The notes under the pieces were generated by a model. That model was not told where the DNA came from and did no database searches. It saw only the letters and a list, made by a program, of their open reading frames with translations. Below are positions 1 through 6,819 of a stretch of 22,054 nucleotides of DNA, in pieces (position 1 is the stretch's first letter; every line of letters begins with the position of its first letter). Both the position numbers and the translations under genes were made by a program. The DNA is taken from NCBI GenBank assembly GCA_036557885.1, contig DATBGS010000127.1:1-22054 (forward strand), in the 5' to 3' direction. Origin of the DNA: DATBGS01 sp036557885 (GTDB taxonomy: Bacteria; Chloroflexota; Ktedonobacteria; Ktedonobacterales; DATBGS01).

Positions 1-398
1 TTGGCGTAAAACCCGACGGCCCAGGCATCGTTCGCAGAAATCGCGGCAACGCCATAGAGCGTATTGAACTCCGGGCTTGGGTTGGGACTCGCCACGATTT
101 GCCACTGGCTGCCATTCCAAAACTCGATCAGCGTCGTCTGCACCCGCGTGTTTGGGTCGTTGACGTTGCCCACAGCCCAGAGCGCGTTGGCGGAAACCAC
201 CGCCAACGTGTTGAGACCGCTGCTCCCATTCCCATTCGGGCTGGGCACCACGCCCCATTTGCCACAGGCAGCGGCGCTCACCTGATTCTGCCCGCTCGAA
301 GGCGCCGCTTGTGCCGCTCCCATGTGGAGCGCCAGAGCGCTGAGCGCAACAGCCACTGCGCTCAAGACCAGAGTAACCCTGAGAAAACGCTTCATCAT
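1..398 (-). CDS. Secreted beta-propeller-like protein, N-terminal part (runs off left edge)
   Basis: The reading frame opens at ATG 398 (a second ATG follows directly) and stays open to the left edge, so only about 132 residues are present. The first ~32 residues form a signal peptide: basic MMKRFLR, a hydrophobic Leu/Val/Ala core, then an Ala-rich site near AAQAAP. The mature part has repeated blades with 'WAVGN' and, about 50 residues later, 'SANDAWAVG', and between them 'FWNGSQWQIVASPNPS'. I know this repeat style from large families of exported propeller proteins in Ktedonobacteria. The function is unknown; an extracellular or cell-surface binding role is an inference. An AAAGG/AAGGG purine stretch lies just upstream of the paired ATGs. 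It is divergent from the membrane protein gene at 671. Confidence 0.8.
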   Translation of the reverse strand, partial: MMKRFLRVTLVLSAVAVALSALALHMGAAQAAPSSGQNQVSAAACGKWGVVPSPNGNGSSGLNTLAVVSANALWAVGNVNDPNTRVQTTLIEFWNGSQWQIVASPNPSPEFNTLYGVAAISANDAWAVGFYA

Positions 399-670
399 GT
401 CCCTTGCCTTTCTTCCTGGTTTCTTCGTACCCTCGCTTCACACCCAGACACCTCAAGAAAACCCTCCTGCTCACCCCCTGCTCATCTCCAAACATGTCGA
501 AGCTCAGCCAAAAATGTTACTAGCCCTGCCCCTTTGGATGAGACTTCCCAGACAGCGCGGCTGTGCAGCGGCGCATAGTGCTTTCCGCCAGAAACGGCTA
601 TACTGGAGTCAGCAGGGGTCCGGCAAGAGACGGGGTTACGCCAGAAGGCGTAGAGACAAGGAGCATACCC
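399..670. other. Divergent intergenic region
   Basis: This 272-bp gap separates the divergent secreted-protein and membrane-protein genes and should hold both promoters. Only one -10-like hexamer (TATACT, 599-604, plus strand) stands out, without a convincing -35. No repeat or RNA structure is evident. Confidence 0.5.
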
Positions 671-1222
671 ATGTTCGCACAAGCGCCCATTCCCTTTGTG
701 CTGCTGACCACTATTCGTACACGCTTCGACATCAAGTACCTGCCCCTCGTTCTGGTCTTCGTGGGGCTGTTCTGGGTCGCGTGGAAGCTCGCTGCCCTCT
801 TCAGGGCGTGGGCGATTGGTGGCACCGCCGCGCTCGTCCTGCGCTGGCGACACAGCAACACGCTGCTGCGCGCCCTGTCGTACCTGCTGGATGTCCTGAT
901 CGCGCTGGGGGCGAACCTGGCCCCTGGACTCGTTGCGGGCTGGCTGTTTGTTGCGGCGTCCTTTGGCTATGGATGGGGCATCTTCGCCTTTTCCTTGATG
1001 TATCTCCACCAACTCTCCTACACCGTCGTGGAGCGCCAGAAGGCTTCCAAGGAGGCGGCTGGAGGTGTGCCGCCAGTGCTCGTCGGCAAGGCGCACCCAC
1101 ACCAGGAGCTTACCAGCGAAGATAACGCCTGGACGCTGGCCGGGACGCTGGAACCCGCTGCCACAAACCAGGCAGCAGACACACCCGACAGCGAGCACAC
1201 CCCTGGCAATCGAGCATCCTGA
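671..1222 (+). CDS. Small membrane protein of unknown function
   Basis: This 183-residue protein is not one I recognise. ATG 671 was chosen because AAGGAG lies at 658-663 with 7 nt spacing; a longer frame from 563 has no such site and an uncharacteristic N-terminus. Three hydrophobic stretches are visible: about residues 22-43, 68-98 (long, possibly two passes) and 101-117. An Arg-rich turn (LRWRH) lies between the first two, and a hydrophilic Pro/Ala/Glu/Asp tail covers the last ~60 residues and probably lies outside the membrane. A TATACT hexamer at 599-604 could be a -10 element but has no good -35. The antisense frame across 482-1198 lacks such structure. The gene stands alone between a divergent secreted-protein gene and repeats. 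Confidence 0.75.
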   Translation: MFAQAPIPFVLLTTIRTRFDIKYLPLVLVFVGLFWVAWKLAALFRAWAIGGTAALVLRWRHSNTLLRALSYLLDVLIALGANLAPGLVAGWLFVAASFGYGWGIFAFSLMYLHQLSYTVVERQKASKEAAGGVPPVLVGKAHPHQELTSEDNAWTLAGTLEPAATNQAADTPDSEHTPGNRAS

Positions 1223-1233
1223 AGGGCGATCAC

Positions 1234-1296
1234 GCTCGTAGCCCCGCCGACCCTGCCGGGCAACCGTTCCCCGGCACGGTGGCCGGGGCTACGAGC
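1234..1296. repeat. 63-bp GC-rich palindrome (REP-like), copy 1
   Basis: The two ends are GCTCGTAGCCCC and GGGGCTACGAGC, and pairing continues inward with a few mismatches to a short loop near CAACCGTT. It has the same length and same GTAGCCCCGGC / CCTGCCGGG wording as the palindrome at 19205-19267. It follows the membrane-protein stop codon by 11 bp and could also end transcription, although no T-run follows. Confidence 0.8.
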
Positions 1297-1298
1297 TT

Positions 1299-1336
1299 GT
1301 AGCCCCGGCCACCGCGCCGGGCCGTCCCGCGCTACA
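1299..1336. repeat. 38-bp GTAGCCCC...GCTACA repeat, copy A
   Basis: The unit starts GTAGCCCCGGCC and ends CCCGCGCTACA. A second copy, in the same orientation at 1395-1432, differs at three central positions. Both are related to one arm of the 63-bp palindromes but have a different right end. Confidence 0.75.
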
Positions 1337-1352
1337 GGCGAAAGCGCTGCTC

Positions 1353-1394
1353 GCCGCCGTGCCCTTCTGTCTTAGGGTGCCCCTGCTTTGAGGG
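1353..1394. repeat. 42-bp dispersed repeat, copy 1
   Basis: It contains GTGCCCTTCTGTCTTAGG followed by TGCCCCTGCTTTGAGGG. The same 42 bp recur at 16419-16460 with one difference. Shorter parts of it (CTGCTTTGAGGGG, TGCCCTTCTGCCTTAG) recur between 4687 and 4818. It lies next to the 38-bp repeats, so the gap 1223-1427 is a mosaic of modules. Confidence 0.8.
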
Positions 1395-1432
1395 GTAGCC
1401 CCGGCCTCCCTGCCGGGCCGTCCCGCGCTACA
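1395..1432. repeat. 38-bp repeat, copy B, overlapping the end of the R-M gene
   Basis: This copy of the 1299-1336 unit runs into the 3' end of the minus-strand restriction-modification gene. The CTA at 1428-1430 in its right end is read on the minus strand as the TAG stop codon of that gene. Confidence 0.75.
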
Positions 1433-4400
1433 ACGCCAGTTCCGGCAGCCCGGCCACCAGCTTCACCGTCTCCAGGCTCACCGTCACCACCTGCTTCACC
1501 AGCCGCGCAATGTATTCCGGGTCGTCGTCGCGGTTGGGGTCGGTGGTGATGCCGCTGCGGGCGTCGGTGCTGACCTGATATTGGTCAATCACCCACTCCA
1601 GCGCGGAGCGGTTCCCTAGCCGATAGCCGTAGCACTCCGGCGGGATGTCCGCCAGCGTCAGCGCGTCGTTGACGACGAGCGAACGCTTATCCGCCGCGAG
1701 ACGCATCTTGCCCACGCGCCAGGTGAAGGGGATGGCGCTGCTTTCCACCTGCCGCAGCGGATACGGCGCGGCCTGCTCGTAATGCAGGTGCAGATCGGCC
1801 AGGCGTTTGCCCGCCTGGGCCAGCGCCGCAAACGTCTCGCGGTCCCCGATGAGCGGGATGCGCGGCAGTTCGCGCTTGAGGTTTTCGGCGTAGCGCTCGC
1901 GGTACTGCGGAGCATGCAGCAGGGCGTAGACGTAGTGGAAGATGTCCCATTTTCCGACTGACGAGTCGTATTTCGACTGGAACGTCTTGAGCGCCCAATC
2001 TGTGATGTTTTCCCGTCGGTTGCTCCCATCCTCTGCATACGTGTAGAACGGGAAGCATTGTGTACCTGCCCCTGCACCAACTAGATGAAAGTCGGCAACT
2101 GCATTAGTCACAAGCGCCATAAAAGGCTTTTCGGCGCCTATATCCGTGAGACAAATGGCAACATTTTCTGCCTCGCTTGCAGGAGTAGGGAAAAAAGACT
2201 GAAAATCACTAGGCCGATGAATTACCAACCTGTCGTAATACATAAATTGTTTCACAAATGGCCTATATTGAGCAATACGGATACGATTGGGCGCATATGC
2301 TCCATAAGTCATTCTCCGTAAACTAAGTTTTAGCGTTTCGCTCCATTTGATTTTGGTGAGATCAGCCAGCACAAATCCATCAACTTCTTTGGGCTGTCCA
2401 CTCCTCTTCCAGCGATCAACTTCGCTGTTATAAGTTTCGATAAATTGTTGTATTTTTGCTTCCAGCAGATGGGCGTTGAAATCATACACCCATTCATCAC
2501 GACTGGTGGTACATCCGGTGGTGTATAGCTTAAAAAGGCTTTTTATTTCCCTACCACCTACTTCCAGACCACGCGCTGCCCTCTCTTCTTTAGTTCCTAT
2601 AGGAAGGAATGTCTTAAACTCAGGGCGCAAGCCTTCAGTCAGCCAGGTATGCTTATCATCCGGCTCTAATTCCTGCCATTCAATCCCTGTGATGCTGTGT
2701 TTCTCATCCAGGTATTTGAGCTTCTCTTCCTTGCGCCAGTCTTCCGGCACGCGATAGTACCACAGGCCGCGCCTGCGACTCTGCGATGCCCGCACCGCAA
2801 CGGTGATGCCCACGCCCACTTGAATACCAAAAACGTTATGCATCGTTCCAGAAAGTTTAGGATTTTTGCGCACATTGCCATGCAGGTCTATATGAAAGAC
2901 CTGCGTGAAATCGCCCAGGAGATGCTTGCGCATGCCATCAAACGCAATTTGATCAACAAAGGAATTATTGCTCACAAAGCACACGATGCCATCACGTCCT
3001 TGCAAGCGATCAGTTGCCCAGCGGAAGAACTTGACATAGGCATCAGCAAGTTTGTTTTTGTTGCTTGCTTCGGAATCTTGAGAATAGGTTTCGCGCACCC
3101 TTGCATCAATTACGTCATAGCGCCGGTTCTTGTTGTTGTCGTTCTCATTTTGCTGGCCGACGTTATAGGGTGGGTTAGCAATGATAACCGTAATGTCTGC
3201 CCCTTTTTCGCGCTCAACCCGCTCCGTATTGGCCTCTACAAAAAGTTTTGGCGGGCCTTCTGCCAGGTCCAGCGTATCCACAAAGCAGATGCCCTCAAAG
3301 GGCAGGTATTCGCGGGCGCGCTCGTAATAGGCGTGCTCGATGTTCAGCGAGGCGATGTAGTAGGGCAGGAGCATGACTTCGTTGGCAAACAGGTCTTCGG
3401 TGTACTTCTGGCGCAGCGCGGAGGGCGCCACGCGGCGCAGGATGTTCACGATGTAGTTGCCGGTGCCGGTGCAGGGGTCCAGAATCTTGACGCCGGGCGA
3501 AGAGAGCGTGCGGCCAAACTCGCGCTGCAAGACCTCCTCCACGCTGGCAACCATAAAATCCACAATGGCTTGCGGCGTATAGACGATGCCAAAGGTATCC
3601 GCCTGCTTGATAGAAAAGCCCTGGAAAAAGCGCTCGTAGACCGTGTTGAGAAAGGCTTGCTTCTGGCTCCAGTCCTCAATGCTCCTGGCGGCCTGCTCAA
3701 TTGCCACATAAAAGCGGTCAAGCTGCTTCAGAAAGTCGGCGCGGTTGAAGGCGCGTCTGGTGAGCGCCTGAATCACCGTCTCAATCTCGCGGGCAATCAC
3801 ATTGCGCTGGATAAAATCGGGGTTATCGAAGATCGTCCGAAACAGCCGCTCGGTCAGCAAATGCTGCACCAGCATCTCTTCGATGGCCGCCACGCTGATG
3901 TGCGGGTTCAGCGCCTCTTTGCAGAGCGTGTGGAACGCCTCAAACGCCCGCACAAACTCCGTGTTGCGCGCCTGGCGCTCCTTGTGGATCAGTTCCAGCA
4001 CGCCCCGCGCCAGTTCAGGGATGCGCTCGCGGAACTCCTCAACCGCCTGCTCAAACAGCGCAATATCCGGCTCGGTATGCCTGAAGAACTCGGTGAGCAG
4101 ATCAGCCAGCGCGCGGCGGTCCTCCAGCGACACCTCCAGCACGCGCTTGCCATTCTGAAAGAGCACCGCCCGCCGCGTATCCTCAAAAATCATATTGGTC
4201 AGCGGATAGCCACGCGCAATCTTCTTCTGGATTTCGCGCTCCAGATCATCCTTGGTGTCTTTCGCCTCCCAATAGCCACGCGGCAGGTGGAAATTATCCA
4301 GCAGCGTGCCATCTGGCTCCGCGCCATTTGCCAGGCGACGTTCTGGCACCAGCGTCCAGCCCTGTTCGCGGCCATAGGTATTCATCAATTCCTGAAAGGC

Positions 4401-4502
4401 CGGGCGCAGCGCCTCCTCATTGGTGGCGTATTGCCCGCGCAGTGCTTTGAGCCTACGCTCATATTCATCAAAGGCTTTGTTGTGCTGTGGGTTGATCTTC
4501 AT
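1428..4502 (-). CDS. Single-chain restriction-modification enzyme, type ISP/IIG-like (nuclease + N6-adenine methylase)
   Basis: This 1024-residue protein probably cuts and methylates DNA from one polypeptide. The N-terminal ~130 residues look like an Mrr/PD-(D/E)xK nuclease: Asp64 in 'EPDGTLLDN' and Glu79-x-Lys81 in 'GYWEAKD'. A helical linker follows (~145-300), then 'FGIVYTPQAIVDFM' (304-317), methylase motif I DPCTGTG (342-348) and catalytic NPPY (443-446), typical of N6-adenine methylases of the gamma class. The remaining half should hold target recognition. The domain order resembles type ISP enzymes (LlaGI/LlaBIII), but those are near 1600 residues and carry an SF2 helicase; no Walker A motif is visible here, so type IIG behaviour is likelier. 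ATG 4502 has AAGGAG 7 nt upstream. No separate nuclease or specificity gene is adjacent. Confidence 0.85.
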   Translation of the reverse strand: MKINPQHNKAFDEYERRLKALRGQYATNEEALRPAFQELMNTYGREQGWTLVPERRLANGAEPDGTLLDNFHLPRGYWEAKDTKDDLEREIQKKIARGYPLTNMIFEDTRRAVLFQNGKRVLEVSLEDRRALADLLTEFFRHTEPDIALFEQAVEEFRERIPELARGVLELIHKERQARNTEFVRAFEAFHTLCKEALNPHISVAAIEEMLVQHLLTERLFRTIFDNPDFIQRNVIAREIETVIQALTRRAFNRADFLKQLDRFYVAIEQAARSIEDWSQKQAFLNTVYERFFQGFSIKQADTFGIVYTPQAIVDFMVASVEEVLQREFGRTLSSPGVKILDPCTGTGNYIVNILRRVAPSALRQKYTEDLFANEVMLLPYYIASLNIEHAYYERAREYLPFEGICFVDTLDLAEGPPKLFVEANTERVEREKGADITVIIANPPYNVGQQNENDNNKNRRYDVIDARVRETYSQDSEASNKNKLADAYVKFFRWATDRLQGRDGIVCFVSNNSFVDQIAFDGMRKHLLGDFTQVFHIDLHGNVRKNPKLSGTMHNVFGIQVGVGITVAVRASQSRRRGLWYYRVPEDWRKEEKLKYLDEKHSITGIEWQELEPDDKHTWLTEGLRPEFKTFLPIGTKEERAARGLEVGGREIKSLFKLYTTGCTTSRDEWVYDFNAHLLEAKIQQFIETYNSEVDRWKRSGQPKEVDGFVLADLTKIKWSETLKLSLRRMTYGAYAPNRIRIAQYRPFVKQFMYYDRLVIHRPSDFQSFFPTPASEAENVAICLTDIGAEKPFMALVTNAVADFHLVGAGAGTQCFPFYTYAEDGSNRRENITDWALKTFQSKYDSSVGKWDIFHYVYALLHAPQYRERYAENLKRELPRIPLIGDRETFAALAQAGKRLADLHLHYEQAAPYPLRQVESSAIPFTWRVGKMRLAADKRSLVVNDALTLADIPPECYGYRLGNRSALEWVIDQYQVSTDARSGITTDPNRDDDPEYIARLVKQVVTVSLETVKLVAGLPELAL

Positions 4503-4545
4503 TGCGGCGCTCCTTCTGCCCCATCCTGACTCTACTTCTGCTTCT

Positions 4546-4554
4546 AGTGTACCA
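4546..4554 (-). promoter_or_regulatory. Possible extended -10 promoter of the R-M gene
   Basis: Read on the minus strand this is TGGTACACT, a TGn extended -10 element, about 44 bp upstream of the R-M start codon. No good -35 hexamer is present, so this is tentative. Confidence 0.3.
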
Positions 4555-4572
4555 TTCTGCCCGCCCAGGAGA

Positions 4573-4660
4573 AAAGGGGCGACGGTGCCTGGCGTTTGAA
4601 AACGCGGCTAAGGGCCTGCGGCCACCAAGTCCCTCTACAGGGACTCCCCGCCCCAGGCAC
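4573..4660. repeat. Composite intergenic repeat, arm 1
   Basis: The segment reads GGTGCCTGGCG, then GCGGCTAAGGGC, CCACCAAG, a small palindrome GTCCCTCTACAGGGAC (about 4630-4645) and CTCCCCGCCCC. The same modules appear in the opposite orientation at 4845-4927, making a large imperfect inverted repeat around 4700-4800. Related modules fill 21060-21450. Confidence 0.7.
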
Positions 4661-4712
4661 GCGAGCAGTTGCTCCGTCTGCTTGCTGTGCCCCTGCTTTG
4701 AGGGGTAGCGCC

Positions 4713-4783
4713 GCCGTCCCTGGCGGCGAATTGTCGCCTGCCGTCAACGTTCGCTCTTGCCAATATCCGCCGCCAGGGACGGC
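4713..4783. repeat. 16-bp perfect inverted repeat pair
   Basis: GCCGTCCCTGGCGGCG at 4713-4728 is the exact reverse complement of 4768-4783. The 39 bp between hold a TTCGCTCTTGCC stretch. It sits at the centre of the larger inverted arrangement in this gap and is flanked on both sides by CTTTGAGGGG modules. Confidence 0.8.
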
Positions 4784-4810
4784 CTGCCCCCGCTTTGAGG
4801 GGTGCCCTTC

Positions 4811-4927
4811 TGCCTTAGAACGCCTAACACAACCCAGTTTGGCCCGCTTGGGGTGGGGAGTCCCTGTAGAGGGACTTGGTGGCGTCCGCAGACGCCCTTA
4901 GCCGCGATCTTTAGTCGCCAGGCACCC
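4811..4927. repeat. Composite intergenic repeat, arm 2, with conserved core
   Basis: The core at 4817-4853 (AGAACGCCTAACACAACC... to CCGCTTGGGG) is identical to 21257-21293, and the match continues through GGGGAGTCC with one mismatch. The palindrome that follows is GTCCCTGTAGAGGGAC, the reverse complement of the one in arm 1; then come CTTGGTGG, CCCTTAGCCGCG and TAGTCGCCAGGCACC, again inverted relative to arm 1. Confidence 0.8.
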
Positions 4928-4985
4928 TCGCCTACCGCCAACGTTCGCCTCCAGCCACGATTCACCGGCTAGAAGCCGGTGGTAC
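4928..4985. repeat. Intergenic repeat module with small hairpin
   Basis: CCGCCAACGTTCGCCT followed by CAGCCAC recurs near 21430-21453. It is followed here by a perfect hairpin ACCGGCT-AGA-AGCCGGT at 4964-4980. No gene is seen in it. Confidence 0.6.
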
Positions 4986-5011
4986 AAACAGCGCCAAACC
5001 TCCCACAGGGC

Positions 5012-5040
5012 TTGACTTTCGGCGGACGTTCGGTTACAAT
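5012..5040 (+). promoter_or_regulatory. Sigma70-type promoter upstream of the 5316 gene
   Basis: TTGACT at 5012-5017 and TACAAT at 5035-5040 are separated by exactly 17 bp. Expected transcription start is near 5047, giving a leader of about 270 nt before the 5316 start codon. Confidence 0.7.
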
Positions 5041-5046
5041 TGTTGC

Positions 5047-5230
5047 AGCTTCGTTATCCGTTGTTCTCGGCGACTCCCTGGCGTCCCATCACAACTGAAG
5101 AACGGCTGACGCGGTGTGAAAAATTTTCACGCCCGCGCCAAAGCACTCCCCGCCTGGCTACCACACCAGAGCGAAAAGCGGGTGCATTATAGCGGCGAAG
5201 GTCGCCGCGCACCCACGTTGCTTCCCTCGC
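5047..5230 (+). other. Structured leader or small RNA candidate
   Basis: No gene is visible, but three paired segments follow the promoter. CCGTTGTTC (5058-5066) pairs with GAAGAACGG (5097-5105) with one G-G mismatch. GTGAAAAATTTTCAC (5116-5130) is a perfect palindrome flanked by GCGG/CCCGC. GGGTGC (5180-5185) pairs with GCACCC (5209-5214) enclosing GCGGCG-AAGGT-CGCCGC (5192-5208), with ATTATA bulged on one side. It could be a regulatory leader, an operator plus spacer, or a separate small RNA. Confidence 0.4.
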
Positions 5231-5315
5231 TCAACCGGGCAAACATGGAGTAGCTCCCTGGCACGCGGGCAATTTCTCAAGCGTCCCAGACGTGGACGAG
5301 AAAGGCCCGGACCCA

Positions 5316-6122
5316 ATGCGCAACCCGATGCAGTTTTTCTCCCTGGAACACGCCCAAAAACACAACCAGTTTCCCATCGCCCGCTTCTTTGCCGGGTATC
5401 TGGCCCGGCGCGTCCCCACGCCCGTCAACCCGCTGAGCGCCCTCGCCCTGCTGGAGTTCGCCCATCCCCGGCTCAACCGCCACTGCTTCTGGGTGGATAA
5501 CGTCGGCTCCGCCCTGATCTGCGAAGCGTTTGACCTCATCCTCGACACCGCCCAGGACCGCCAGAAAAACGGCGAACGTTCCTGGGGGCCAGCGAAGAAG
5601 CTCCAGCGCTTTCGCCGCGCCGATTTGCTCGTCGAACCGCTCAACATTGCCGCCTTATCCGAAGTAAGCAGCGTGCTCAGCCAGCAGCTTGTGGAGGAAG
5701 CGCTGCGAGCGGTGCGGCTGCTGCGGGCTGCCCGCGAGTTCTGCGGCAAAGAGCAGGTAGACTGGCTTTCCACGCACGCGGCGGCAGGCGTCGCCCTGGC
5801 GCGTCTCTTCGAGACGTGGCTGGCTCTGCGCCACCACACCAGCCCGTTCATCGCCCGCGTCTGCCTGCGTTGGGCGCTGGAGCAGGTCTGGCGCCTGCTC
5901 TTTGGCGAACAAGCGCCGCTGCCCGCGCTGTTTGACCGCGACAAAATGCCGCTCAAGATCGAGCGCGAAACGCTGCGCATCTTCGCCAATGAATGGAAGA
6001 AGCACCAATCGCCGCCGCCCGCGCCGTTTCTGGGCGTCGTGCAGCAGTGGCAGGGTGGCAACCTGCCGCCCGCCAAAAAGCAATCGGCAGCCATCGAGGA
6101 CCGGGCGCGTTTCCTGGTGTGA
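5316..6122 (+). CDS. Protein of unknown function (268 aa)
   Basis: I do not recognise the family. The protein is soluble-looking and rich in Leu, Ala and Arg, with long stretches likely to be helical (for instance 'LSQQLVEEALRAVRLLRAA'). Aromatic-rich segments near both ends stand out: 'RFFAGYLARR' near the start and 'WALEQVWRLLFG' near two thirds. The Pro-rich 'QSPPPAPFLG' near the C-terminus may be a linker. There is no signal peptide or membrane segment. ATG 5316 is preferred because GAGAAAGG lies 10 nt upstream; GTG 5292 (8 residues longer) or ATG 5328 are alternatives. The codon pattern supports this strand over the long antisense frame at 5231-6094, which is an Arg/Ser-rich shadow. It is probably transcribed from the promoter at 5012-5040. 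Confidence 0.65.
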   Translation: MRNPMQFFSLEHAQKHNQFPIARFFAGYLARRVPTPVNPLSALALLEFAHPRLNRHCFWVDNVGSALICEAFDLILDTAQDRQKNGERSWGPAKKLQRFRRADLLVEPLNIAALSEVSSVLSQQLVEEALRAVRLLRAAREFCGKEQVDWLSTHAAAGVALARLFETWLALRHHTSPFIARVCLRWALEQVWRLLFGEQAPLPALFDRDKMPLKIERETLRIFANEWKKHQSPPPAPFLGVVQQWQGGNLPPAKKQSAAIEDRARFLV

Positions 6123-6219
6123 GAGACTTGAGCCGTCTGCTATACTAAGCGTTGGGCCAGCGATGTACGCCGGTTCGGGGGCTGTACCCGCCCCAAACAC
6201 ATCATCCAAAGGAGCACAT

Positions 6220-6573
6220 ATGGCAACACTGCAAAAAAAGAACTTTAGCGCCCCAGAGGAAACGCGCAGCCATCCCAAAATGAGAGCGGAAGTCGTGCAT
6301 GTTGGTGGAACCGAGGTGTTGAAGGTCACGTTTGAGCCGGGCTGGACATGGGATACGCACCTCAAGCCCAGCGCGGGTGGCTCCAGTTGCCAGGTGTCCC
6401 ATCTGAACTACGTGATTTCGGGGCACATGCACCTCAAGATGGATGACGGAACCGAAACTGAGGTTGGCCCTGGGGATGTCGTCTCGCTCCCCGCCGGGCA
6501 TACCGCGTGGGTCGTCGGGCACGAGCCGCTGGTCTGGCTCGACTTCATGGGCGGCACGCACTTCGCCAAATAG
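6220..6573 (+). CDS. Small single-domain cupin protein
   Basis: This 117-residue protein is almost entirely one cupin beta-barrel. Motif 1 lies around residues 47-71, with His47, His61 and His69/His71 as possible metal ligands in 'SHLNYVISGHMHLKM'. Motif 2 is 'GDVVSLPAGHTAWV' (85-98), the usual G-x5-P-x-GH form with His94. The substrate cannot be told from sequence; such proteins range from sugar and aromatic-acid enzymes to binding proteins. ATG 6220 has AAAGGAG at 6208-6214 with 5 nt spacing. It starts 97 bp after the unknown gene; a TATACT at 6141-6146 could be its own -10, without a good -35. Confidence 0.85.
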   Translation: MATLQKKNFSAPEETRSHPKMRAEVVHVGGTEVLKVTFEPGWTWDTHLKPSAGGSSCQVSHLNYVISGHMHLKMDDGTETEVGPGDVVSLPAGHTAWVVGHEPLVWLDFMGGTHFAK

Positions 6574-6629
6574 CCGCCTGGCGTGTGATGAAGCGGCCAC
6601 ACGCTACACCCAATCGCGTCTGCCTGGCA

Positions 6630-6697
6630 CCTCCAGGGGCAGCTTGCCCCTGGAGGGCTAGCGTGTTAGCCCGCGCAGGAGGGCTAGCACGCTAGCC
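6630..6697. repeat. Cluster of three GC-rich palindromes (terminator-like)
   Basis: CCTCCAGGGGC-AGCTT-GCCCCTGGAGG (6630-6656) is a perfect 11-bp hairpin. It is followed by GGGCTA-gcgtgt-TAGCCC (6655-6672) and GGGCTAGCACGCTAGCC (6681-6697); the last two are also complementary to each other. No T-run follows directly. The cluster lies 57 bp after the cupin stop, so it may end that transcript or be another REP-like element. Confidence 0.6.
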
Positions 6698-6735
6698 TGT
6701 CCTCACTAAAAAGGAAGAGGCTCTGCTCGAACAAA

Positions 6736-6789
6736 AAGCCAGGAGATGGGGAGAAGCTGCTCGAGGCAAGCGGCTTCCCCCCATCTCCT
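6736..6789 (-). terminator. Rho-independent terminator of the ABM-like gene
   Basis: AGGAGATGGGGAGAAGC (6741-6757) pairs with GCTTCCCCCCATCTCCT (6773-6789) over 17 positions with one mismatch and a 15-nt loop. Read on the minus strand the stem is followed by GGC and TTTTTG, which is the expected U-run. It begins 31 bp after the stop of the gene at 6820-7119 and also separates that gene from the convergent cupin gene. Confidence 0.75.
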
Positions 6790-6819
6790 AAACATGTTCT
6801 CATGTTCTGACGAAATGTC

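Noticed and set aside
482..1198. Minus-strand frame of 238 codons across the membrane protein gene
   Set aside because: The plus-strand frame has AAGGAG before its start and coherent membrane segments; the antisense frame has neither.
2697..4529. Long plus-strand frame (610 codons) opposite the R-M gene
   Set aside because: It lies entirely antisense to a gene with clear nuclease and methylase motifs, has no ribosome site or domain, and arises from the GC-rich codon pattern of that gene.
5231..6094. Minus-strand frame of 287 codons
   Set aside because: Its product is dominated by Ser, Arg and Ala, as expected for the antisense of the gene at 5316-6122.
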